Shown: one piece after another, positions 36,601 to 48,600 of the stretch
Layout of the letters: every line of letters starts with the position of its first letter
Position numbering within the stretch: the first letter of the stretch is position 1
Assembly (NCBI GenBank): GCA_965229345.1
Contig: OZ245872.1
Span: 3,348,001-3,412,000 of the forward strand
Length of the DNA: 64,000 nucleotides
Reading direction: 5' to 3'
From: PBB1 sp965229345
GTDB taxonomy: Bacteria; Pseudomonadota; Gammaproteobacteria; Burkholderiales; Burkholderiaceae_C
Translations under genes and position numbers: made by a program
Notes under the pieces: generated by a model
Databases searched by the model: none
Seen by the model: only the letters and a program-made list of their open reading frames with translations
Told to the model about the DNA's origin: nothing

Positions 36601-39600
36601 CCTACACCGGCACCTACACGCTGCTGGTCGAAGGCCGCCGCTACAACACCGACGTGCCCAGCACCTACGGCTTCAATCTGCGCCCGGTGGCTGACGTGCA
36701 GCGCCCACTGGTCATCGGCCAGCCGCAGTCGGTGGACCCTGGCTGGCAACCGGCCGGTGGGCAGATCGGCGGCGCACTGGCGTTGGATGGCACCCGCTGG
36801 ATCCAGGCACCCAGCACGCCCGCACTCGATCTGACACGACAGGTCACGATGGAGGCGTGGATACGCCCCAACGCCTTCCGCCAGACCTGGACCCCGTTGT
36901 TCTACAAGGGCGACGGCAACTACCAGCAGCGCAGCTATTCGATGTGGCTGAATGCCGACGGCTCGGTGCTGCTGTCCACCGGCGACGGCGCCGAGCAGTA
37001 CGGCCAGACCGCGGCCGGCGTCATCACACCGGGTACCTGGCAGCATGTGGCCGGCGTGATCGACCGTGACACCGGCACGATGCGCATCGTGATCGACGGC
37101 GTGGCCGTGCCGCTCCCGCGTGGCACGGCCAGCGTGCGCACCAACGACGCGAGCAACGCGCTCACGCCGCTGATGATCGGCGGCGCGCTCGAGAGCGGGG
37201 CACCGTTTGCTGGCCGTCTCGACGATGTCCGGGTCTGGAACGTCGCGCGCAGCACCGCCGACATCGCCGCGGCCCGCAGCACGGCGCTCACCGGTGGCGA
37301 GGCCGGGCTGGTGCTGAACTACCGCCTCGATGGCAGTGGCGACACGATCGCCGTGGCCGATGCAGGCCTCGCCGGCCGCACCGGCTTCGTCGCGGGCTAC
37401 GGCGGCGGCCTGCCCGACACCGTGCAGGGCCGCATCGCCACACCCGGCCAGCAGGTGATCTACACGCTCGATGTCACCCAGCCCCGCACGGTGGTCTTCG
37501 ATGCGCTCAGCGACGTCAACTTCACCTGGAGCCTCACGGGCCCCTCGGGTGCCCTGGTGGGCAACCGCAGCTTCCAGTCCAGCGACTCGCGCGACTTCGG
37601 TGGCTTCAACGGCTACAGCAGCGACCCCGCCCGTGGCGACCGCGCGGTCTACACCCTCGCCCCAGGCCGCTACACCCTCAGCGTCGATGCCCCGGGCGAT
37701 GCGATTGGCGACTACGCCTTCCGCCTGATCGATCTGGCTTCCGCCACCGCCATCACCCCAGGTGCGGTGGTCTCGGGTTCGCTCGTTCCGGGCAGCGCCA
37801 CCCAGGCCTACCGCTTCACCGTCGCAGCCGGTGACCGCTATGCCTTCGACCAGCTGAGCGCGGCCAATCTCGATGTGCAGTGGCGCCTGGTGTCGCCCAC
37901 CGGGGAGCAGCTCTGGAGCAGTTATTTCGGCTCCGATGTCGGTGAGCGCACCTACCTGCAGGCCGGCGTTTACACGCTGCTGGTCGAGGGCCGTCGCTAC
38001 AACAATCTGCCCAACAGCTATGCCTTCAACGTCGTGCCGCGCGGCAACTCGCTCGCCGAGCGCGTCCCGGCCTTCAACCAAGAATTTGACGGGACCACGC
38101 TCGATCCGATGTGGGCGGCTGGCGGTGGCGTCCCCCCGACGCTGGCCGACCGTGGTGGCCTGACCACCCGTTTCGAAACCCTGGACGGCGCATCGGTGTT
38201 GCGCGTTCAGAACACGTTCACCTCTGGCAATGCAGGCTACGGTCTGCTCAGCAGCAGCAACGTGGCCGGCGCGGGCATCCGCTACGAGGTGCGCTTCAAC
38301 ACGCTCACACAAGCAGCTGGCGGTGCCAACAACGAGTTGCTGGGCCTGATGCTGCGCGATGCCGCCGACCCGGGCGCCTGGATCGCCACCGCGCTGGGCA
38401 GCGACACCGCCGGCGCTTCGCGCCAGCTGCGCGTGGATGCGCGCGGTGTCGGCGGCAACAGCTACTTCCAATCGACCAGCTTCGCGTTCGCCGACAACAC
38501 CTGGTACCGGCTGCGGCTGGAGGCCACACCCAACGGTGGTTTCGTCGCCGTGCTGGCCAGCGATGCCGGCGTCGATCTGGCCACGCTGTCGTTCGGCACC
38601 GCCACGGCCGATGCCTTCGCCAGCGGCGCACGGGCAGGCCTCTACCAATCGAACGCCATCAGCGGCGGTGCTGCCACCCAGACCGATGTGGCCATCGACT
38701 GGGCACGACTGAGCAGCACCCCCGCCGCGGCCGCGCCGCTGGTGCTGGGCACGCTGGTCAATGGCAACCGCGCCACCACCACCCAGCGCGACCTGTACAC
38801 CTTCACGCTGACGCAGGACACGCAGGTCGTGATGGACACGCGCGTGGACAACGGCGCGCTGGTGTGGACGCTCACAAGCGATCGCGGCGTGATGGGATCG
38901 CTCAATTTCCAGCAGCGCAGCTGGGACTTCGGCAGCAACCCGGTGATGGCGCTGAAGGCGGGCACCTACACGCTGCGCGTCGACGGCAACACCACCGGCG
39001 CCTACGGCTTTCGCCTGCTCGATCTGGCCACGGCCACCATGTTCACGCCCGGCACGCCGCAATCGGGCTCGCTCGCGCCAGGCAATTCGACAGCGCTCTA
39101 TGCCTTCGATGCCGCGGCGGGCGACAAGGTCTACTTCGACATCCAAGCGGTCAGCAACGGCGACTCGACCTGGCGGCTGATCAGCCCCAGCGGCGATCAG
39201 CGTTGGCTCACCGGACTGGGCAGCGACGCCGATGTGACCACGCTGGACCAGGCTGGCCGCTGGGTCCTGGTGCTGGAGGGTCGGCGCTACCAGGCCGCCA
39301 CCACGAATGCATTCCGCTTCAACGCGCAGCCGGTCACAGACAAGGCCGCCGCGCTGACGCCGGGCCAGCGCATCGATGGCACCCTCGACGTCACCGGGCA
39401 GCAGGCCAGCTACACCTTCGATCTGGCCCAGCGTTCGCGCCTGCTGTTCGATGCGCTGTCGGACTCGCCCTTTACCTGGTCACTGAGCGGCCCACGTGGC
39501 GTGGTGGTCGGCCACGATGCCGCAGGCCGCGTCGGCTTCCTCGGCGACAGCCGCACGATCCGTTCTTCGGATTCGATCGACATCGGCGGCAATCCGCTGC

Positions 39601-42600
39601 TCGACCTGATCTCAGGCCGCTACACGCTGACGATCGACGCCCCGGCCGACGCCACCGGCAGCTATGCCTTCCGCCTGCTCGATGTCGCTGCCGCCACGCC
39701 GCTCACGCCGGGGGTGGCCACCACCGGCTCGCTGAACCCCGGCAACGAGACCGACCTGTACAGCTTCAGCGCGGCCGCAGGCGACAAGTTCTACTTCGAT
39801 GCGCAGCTGTTCTCGGCCACGACCGATGGCCAGTGGCGCCTGTTCGGCCCCAACGGCAATGTGCTGTTCGCGAACTACGGTTACGGCGATCAGGACGTGA
39901 TGGCGCTGCCCGAAGCAGGCACCTACACGCTGGCCATCGAGGGCCGCCGTTACCTCACGGCAGGCAACGACTACCGGTTCATGGTGCAACCGCTGGCCGA
40001 CACCGCCCCGGTGCGCATCACCGCGCTCGAGGTGACACCGGCCCCCGACGTGCGCCCCGCCGACCTGCAGGTGACGGCAGCCGGCGCCATCGAAGCCGGC
40101 AGCACTTTGACGGTGTCGTGGAATGACCGCAACGACGGCGTGCTTCCCACCACGACCAACTGGCGCGACCGGGTCGTGGTCACGCGGGTGGACACCGGCG
40201 AGGTGCTCGGCAGCGCGGTGCTCGCGATCGATGCAGCCGCTGCGGGTGCGCTGGCCGCCGGCGCGCAGGCAGCGCGCTCGCTGCAGATCAAGCTGCCCGA
40301 CGGCGCACGCGGCGCAGGTGCACTGCGCTTCACCGTCACCACCGACATCGACAACGCCCTCGCCGAACAGAACGCCGCGGGCGACGCCGAAACCAACAAC
40401 GTCATCGCCGCCGTGGTCACGGCCGTGCTGCCGACCTACGCCGATCTGCAACCCAGCGCACTGACGGTGCAGCCCGCCAGCGGCTGGCAGGCCGGTGACA
40501 CCGTCACGGTGAGCTGGCGCAGCAGCAACACCGGCACACGCGATGCATCGGGCGCCTGGCAGGAAACCCTGCTGGTGCGCAACCTCACGACCAACCAGAC
40601 GGTGCAATCGATCACCGTCACCCACGACGGCAGCACGTTGGTCGCTGGCGGTGCGGGCGTCGAGCGCAGCGTCAGCTTCACCTGGCCGGGTGGCACGCTG
40701 GGCACCGGCCTCTACGCCTACACCGTGGCGCTGGACACCAGCGATGCGGTGTTCGAAGCCAATGCCGATGGCACCGGCGAAAGCAACAACGCCACCAGCC
40801 TCACCATCGCCTCGGCGCCCGATCTGCAGGTCAGCGCGCTGGCCCTGGACCCGGCCCCGCTGCTGGCCGGCAGCACGCAGACGCTGCGCTGGAACGACCT
40901 CAACACCGGCAACGCCGCGGTGCGCGCGGGGTATGCCGACCGCATCGTGGTCGTCAACACCACCACCCAGCAGACGCTGGTGAACACCACGCTGCTCTAC
41001 GACGCCACCGTGCTGGGTCCGATCGCCGCGGGTGGCCTGCGGGCGCGCGAATTCAGCTTCAAGCTGCCCGATGGCGCCGCCGGTGTCGGCGCACTGTCGA
41101 TCACGGTGGTGACCGACTCCGACAGCAACGGCAACACCAGCATCGCCGAGGCCAACGCGGGTGGCACCGCCGAGGGCAACAACAGCGCCACGATCACGGC
41201 CACCTCGACCGCCGCGGCCTACGCCGATCTGCTGGTGTCGGCCGTGACCGTGCCGGCCACTGCGCGCGGTGGCAGCACGGTCACCGTCACCTGGACGGTC
41301 ACCAACCAGGGCGCCGCGCCGGCCGCGGGCAACTGGATCGATCGTGTCGTGCTGTCGGCCGACACCACCTTCGGCAACGCCGACGACCGCGCAGCCGTCG
41401 ATGTCGCCCACACAGGCCCGCTGGCCGCAGGCGCCTCCTACACCGCCCAGGCCGAGCTCACGCTGCCGTTGAATTTCGATGGCTCGTTGAACGTCATCGT
41501 GCGCAACGACGTCACCTCGGCAGTGCTCGAACCGGACACCCGCGCCAACAACACCAGCCCACCCCAGCCGATCACGGTGGCAGCGCCGTATGCCGACTTC
41601 ACCGTCGAGGCCGTCAGCGCGCCGACCACAGCACTGTCGGGCACCGCCATCGAGCTCGCCTGGCGCGTGCGCAACGTTGGCGACAGCACCGCCGCCGGCA
41701 GCTGGCAGGACCGCGTCGTGCTGTCGCAGGACGGCGTGTTCGGCAATGCCGACGACGTGGTGCTGGGCACCGTCAACCGCAGCGGCCCGGTGGCCGCAGG
41801 CGACGCCTACACCGTGCGCCAGACGTTCACTCTGCCATTCGAGCTCACCGGCTCGTGGCAGGTGCTGGTCAAGAGCGACGTCAACGCGTTGGTGTTCGAA
41901 GGCGGCCGGGTCGGCAACAACCTCGGCACCGCCGCCAGCCCGCTGCAGATCAACCCCGCACCGGCTGCCAACCTGGTGGCCAGCTCGGTGGTCGGCGCGG
42001 CCTCCGGCGTGGCGCTGGCCGGTGCGGCCGTCACGGTGGTCTGGAACGTCGCCAACACCGGCGAAGCGGCGGCCTCCGGCCCCTGGGTCGATTACGTCTA
42101 CCTCAGCCCCACTGGCCAGCTGGCCGGCGCCACGCTGCTGGGCAGCCGCGCACGCACCGATGCGCTGGCCGCAGGCGACAGCTACAGCGCGAGCCTGCTG
42201 GTCAACCTGCCGGCGTGGGCCGACACCGACACCGCGCGCCTGCTGGTGGTCACCGACGCCGGCAACCAGGTGTACGAGTCGCAGCGCGAGGCCGACAACC
42301 TCGCCAGCACGCCGCTGGCACTGCGCCACGTCGATCTGCGCGCCGATCGATTGGTCGCGGTGTCCAACGCCACGTCGGGCGACACGATCCAGGTCGCCTT
42401 CGACGTCACGCAGGCCGGCTCGGCCGCGCTCACCGGCAACTGGACCGATCGCCTGTACCTGTCGCGCGACAACGTGCTCGACGCCAACGACCGGCTGCTC
42501 GGTATCCGCGACGTCACCGCCACGCTGAACCCGGGTGAGTCCTACCGCAGCAGCTTCACCGTCACGCTGCCGATCGATGCCGACGGCCCGTGGTACCTGA

Positions 42601-45600
42601 TCGGCCAGGCCGATGCCGGCAACCGGGTCAACGAAGTCGGGGTCGAGACCAACAACACCACCAGCGCACCGATCACCGTGGCGCTGGCCCCCTACGCCGA
42701 CCTGCAGACCAGCGCCGTCACCGCGCCGGCCCAGACCATCGGCGATCCGGCGCGGCTCGCGGTGAGCTGGACGGTCCGCAACGCCGGCACCGGTGTCGGA
42801 CAGAACACCGACTGGGTCGACAGCATCATCGCCTCGCGCGACGGCGTGCTGGGCAATGGCGACGACATCGTGCTGGGCACCTATAGCCACAGCGGTGCCC
42901 TCGCGGTGGGCGATTCGTACACCCGCTCTGAAACCGTGCTGGCGCCGCCCAGCCTGTCCGGGCGCTTCACGCTGTTCGTGCAGGCAGACAGCACCAGTCA
43001 GGTGTTCGAGAACGGGCTCGAATCGAACAATGCCGCCAGCACCGCGCCGGTGGACATCATGCCGATCCCGTACGCCGACCTGCAGGTGGTGTCGGCCGGC
43101 ACCGCGGCCAGCGCACAGTCCGGTGGCACGGTGACGGTGAACTGGCGCGTCGAGAACCGCGGCATCGGCCGCACCGACCTGAGCGCATGGTCCGACCGCG
43201 TCACGCTCGCCACGAACCTCGATGGAAGCGGCGTGGTGGCCTCGGGCAGCTTCGACCACCTCGGCGCGCTGTCGGCCGGCACCGGCTACGACCGCAGCGG
43301 CACCCTGGCGCTGCCGCAAGGGCTGTCGGGCACGTACTACGTCTTCGTCGACACCGGCACACCCTACGAATTCATCTACGGCGACAACAACCGCCGGCTG
43401 GCAGGCCAGGTCACGGTCACGGTCGCGCCCAGCGCCGATCTGGTCGTGCAGAGCATCACCGCACCGGCCGCCGCCAACGAGGGCAGCGCCATCCAGATCA
43501 GCTGGACCGTGCTCAATCAGGGTGTAGCGGCTGCCACCGGCAACATCAGCGACCTGGTGCAGCTGATCAAGCCCGGGGATGCCACGGCGCTGCCGCTGAC
43601 GTTGGGCAGCTTCACTTACGCCGCAGGCCTGGAGGCGGGCAAGTTCTACACCCGCACCGAACGTTTCGTGCTGCCGGCGCACATCGAAGGCGGCTGGGTG
43701 GTGCGCGTCACCACCAACGTCGGCTCGCAGGTGTTCGAGCTGGGCACGCGCGCCGACAACAACACCACGCTCGACGACCAGTTGCTGCTGCTGAGCGCCA
43801 ACCCGCGCCCGGACCTGCAGGTCAGCACCATCGATGCGCCGGCTGCCGTCACCGCCGGCTCGGGCTTCGCCGTGACCTACCAGGTGGCCAACCGCGGCAC
43901 GGTGGGCACGGCCGGCCGCTGGAACGACAAGGTGTACCTGTCGCTGGACAACACCTTCAGCGGCGACGACCTGCTGCTCGACAGCGTGGCCAATCCGCAG
44001 GCGCTCGACGCGCTGGTGGGCACCTACAGCGCCACCACCAAGACCGTCTCGGTGCCCACGCGCTACCAGGGACAGGCCTACATCCTGGTGGTGGCCGACG
44101 GCGACAACACGCTCGACGAGCACCCGAACGACGCCAACAACGTCACCGCGCGGGCGATCACGATCAACCCGTATCCGCCGGCCGATCTGGTGGCCAGCAA
44201 CGTCACCGCGCCGGCACAGGCGGTGTACGGCAGCGAGATCGAGGTGCGCTTCAAGGTCACCAACAACGGGGTGAACCTGACCGACAAGACCAGCTGGGTC
44301 GATTCCGTCTGGCTGGCACGCGACAAGACGCGCCCCACGCCAGGCCTGAAGGACGAGAACGGCAATGTCATCGGCAACGGCGGCATCTTCATTGGCAGCG
44401 CGGTGCACACCGGCGTGCTCGCCGTGGGCGAGAGCTACGAGGCCGTCATCAAGGTGCGCATCCCGGCGGTGATCGAGTCGGGCAGCTACTACATCACGCC
44501 CTGGACCGACGCCTACGACGCGGTGCTCGAAGACACCTTCGTGCCCAACGCCGACGACCCCAACGAGTTCGACAGCAACAACTACAAGGCGCGGCCGATC
44601 GACATCATCGGCAACCCGACGCCGCCACTGCCCGATCTGCAGGTCACCAGCGTGGTGGCCGATGCCACCGGCTCGACCGACGCGCCGTTCACCGTCAGCT
44701 GGACGGTGCAGAACCGCGACGACGGCAACGCCGACGACTGGGCCGACAGTGTGTTCGTCTCCGACCTGCCCTTTGGTGCGCCCGGCGCGAAGACCTGGTT
44801 CCTCGGCACCTTCAGCCGCGTGAAGTCGCTCGCCAAACTGGAGAGCTACACCAACACGCAAAGCTTCATGCTGTCGCCGGCCGTCAAGGCCAGCTACGTG
44901 ACAGTGATCACCGACACCAACTCGGTGATGCCGTTCGTGGTCGAAAGCCACGAAGACAACAACAGCGCCTCGACCGCCACGCAGATCGTGCCGCGGCCGG
45001 CCGACCTGGTGCCGCTGTCGCTGACCGCGCAGGCGCAGAACTTCTCCGGCGAAAAAACCACCGTCAGCTGGACCGTGCAGAACCAGGGCCAGGCCGTGTG
45101 GAGCGGCACCAAGCGCTGGATCGACGAGGTGTGGATCTCGCCCGACCCGGTGTTCGGCTCGCGTGCCCTCCGGCTGGGCTCGGTGCTGCACGACAACGGC
45201 AACGGGCTGGCCGCGGGTCAGAGCTACACCGAAACCGCCGATTTCACGCTGCCTGCCGGCATCGACGGCCCGTACTACCTGCACCTGATCGTCGATGCCG
45301 CCGGCGGCCAGCCGGTGCCCGAAGACGTCTCGAATCGCAACGACTACTCACTCGGCAAATACAGCGCCAGCGCCTACGAGCCGGTGAGCCTCGACAACAA
45401 CCGGCTCAGCACCACCCTCCCGGTCACCTACCGCGAGCCCGATCTGGTCATCTCGACCCAGGGCTTCACCGTGCCACCCACCGCGAGCTCGGGCGACCTG
45501 GTCAACGTCGGCTACACCGTCACCAACCAGGGCAACCGCGCCACGCGCCAGGACCGCTGGATCGACCGGATCTACCTGTCGCGCGACCCGTCGCTCGACG

Positions 45601-48600
45601 GCAACGACCTGCAGGTGGGCAGCTTCATGCGCTACGGCGCCCTGGCCGCTGGCGCGAGCTACACCCAGAACTTCCAGCTGCAGTTGCCCGAAGGCACCGA
45701 GGGCCGCTGGTACCTGATCGCCTACACCGACTCCGATCTGGTCGGGCTCAACATCGGCGATCCGTCGCCCACCGAAACCGGCCGCATCGGCTACACCGGC
45801 GATGCGGTGCCGGAGTTCCGCGGCGAAGGCAACAACGTCACCGTCAAGCCGATCGACATCACGCTGCGCGCCAGCGCCGACCTGCAGGTCCAGGCCGGCT
45901 CGGTGACCATTCCCGAGCGCGTGCTGACCGGCCAGGTGCTCGACCTGAGCTACACCGTGGTCAATGCCGGCGCCGGCAGCACACCGCCGGCGCAGTCGTC
46001 GTGGACCGACCGGATCTACCTGTCGGCCGACAGCTCGCTGGACCTGAACGCCGATCGCCAGATCGGTGAGGTCCAGCACACGGGCGGGCTGGCCGCTGGC
46101 GCCAGCTACAGCGTCAACAAGAGCATCCGCCTGGGCAACGACCTGGTCGGGCCGTACTACGTGTTCGTGGTCACCGATCCGGCCGATCGCAATCCGCGTG
46201 GCAGGGTCTACGAAGGCAGCAACGAAGGCAACAACGCCACCGCCTCGGTGCTGCCGCTGCTGATCGAGCAGCCGCCGCCGGCCGATCTGGTGGTGACCAG
46301 CTTCAACCTGCCGCAAAGCGGCGCCGTCAACCAGGACATCTCGCTCAGCTGGACGGTGAAGAACCAGGGCCAGTTCGCCGCGCAAGGCAGCTGGAGCGAC
46401 GCGGTCTACCTGTCGGCCGACGGCGAGTGGAGCCTGGACGACATCCGGCTGGGCCAGATCGACCATGCGGGCACCATCGACCCGGGTGCGTCGTACACCA
46501 CGCCGGCCAAGACCTTCACGCTGCCGCCGATGAAGGCCGGCCAGTACCGGGTGATCGTGCGGCCCGACATCTACAACCAGGTGTTCGAGGGCAGCGACGA
46601 GGGCAACAACATCACCCCGTCGTCCAACACCCTCAGCGTGACGGTGCCCGAACTGCAGCTCGACGTGACGCAGGCCACCACGCTGAAGGTGGGCGTGGGC
46701 CAGCTCTACAAGGTGCATGTCGATGCCGGCCAGACGCTGCGCTTCAGCCTGGATGCCGCGCGATCCGATGCCGCCGACGAGATCTATGTGCGCTGGAACG
46801 ATGTGCCCAGCGCTGCAAAGTTCGACGCCAGCTTCAACACCCCGCTGCAGCCCGACCAGACCGCGGTGGTGCCCACCAGCCAGGCCGGCGACTACTACGT
46901 GCTGGTGCGCTCGCTGTCGGCGGGCACGCCTTCCTTTGCCGCCACGCTCAAGGTCGAGGCCCTGCCGTTCCAGATCACCGACGTCACACCCGACCAGGGC
47001 GGCGACGGGCGCTGGGTCACCGTCACCATCAGCGGCGCGCAGTTCAAAGCCGGCGCCGTGGCCAAGCTGGTGCGCCCGGGCCTCAGCGAGATCGAACCCA
47101 GCCAGGTGCAGGTGATCGATGCCACCACCATCGTCGCCATCTTCGACCTGCGCAACCAGCCGCATGGCCTGTACGACGTGCAGGTCACCAACCCGAATGG
47201 CGCGGTGGCCGTGCTGCCCTACCGCTACCTGATCGAGCGCGCGATGCCGATCGACGTCACGCTGGGCCTGGGCGGACCGCGTGCGCTGTCCCCCAGCAGC
47301 TCGGGCCTCTACCACGTCACGCTGGAAAACGGCACCAACGTCGACACGCCTTACGTGTACTTCCAGATCGGCGTGCCCGAGATGGGCGACAACGCGAAGG
47401 TGCTGGGCCTGCCGTACGTCAGCTTTGCCAGCAATGTGCGCGGTGGCCCGGCGGCCGCCGACGACCCGAACGCCGCCTGGGCCAGCCTGGACTCCGAGGT
47501 CAACACCACCGGCTACAACCTCGCGCCGGGCTACGTGCTGGACCTGCAGGCCGGCGGCAGTGCTGGCCTGAACTTCACCGCACAGACCTACCCCGGCTTC
47601 CAGGCCATCGTGGCCAAGGACCCGGTGGCGCTGCGCGCGATCCTGGCCGATGCCCGCCCCGAATGGATCGCCGACGGCAGCTTCGAAACTCGCCTGACGG
47701 CGTTGAACGCCTTCATCCAGGCCCTGATCGACAACCCGGTGGCCGGGCAGAAGGCGCTCGACAAGGTGCGGCGCTACATGCCGTTCCGCTTCAATGTCTT
47801 CGCCAGCGCCACCGCGATGACGCGCGACGAGTTCGTGCAGCGACAGACCGCCGATGCCGAAGCGCTGCGGCTGAAGGTGCTGGCCGACCGGTCGGCCAGC
47901 GTGGCCCTGGTCGGCCTGGCCAGCGATGCCGAAGGCTGGAAGCAGAGCTACCTGGCCGCGCTCGAACAGGCCGGCCTGCTGCGCCCGGTCGACCAGGCGC
48001 CACCGATCCGCCAGCAGCCGCGCGTGGCCGGTGTGCTGGCCGTGCTGACCAGCGGCGTGACGCTGGGCAGCGCCGGCCGCAGCGTGCAAAGCGATGGCGA
48101 CCTGGTGGCCTTCTTCGGGCAGATCGCCACCTGGTACGGCGACCAGCCGGGCACGCTGGCCCCGATTGCGAGTTACGACACGCTGATCGTCGGCACCGAA
48201 GAAGGCCCCGAGCTGATCCAGGTGCCGGTGCCCGCGCTGCCGCAGCTGGCCGACTACAACCTGGGCCTGGCGCAGGCGACCTACCTCAACGCGTTCAACG
48301 TCTTCGCCAAGGGCAGCAGCAACCCGGCCTCGGCCACCGCCAGCAGCGACCTGTCGCAGCTGGGCCTGCAGACGCTGTTCGATCTGCTGGCCAGCAGCAC
48401 CGCCCAGGCCTCGCTGACCGGGCCCGCCGGCTACGGCGACCAGCAGTTCCTGCCGGCCGACCAGTCGCTGCCCTACACCGTCAACTTCCAGAACGCGAGC
48501 ACCGCCAGCAGCACGGTGAAGGAAGTGCGGATCGTGCAGAAGCTCGACCCGGCGTTCAGCGCCTACAGCTTCCGCCTGGGCGATCTGCAGTTGGGCGACG

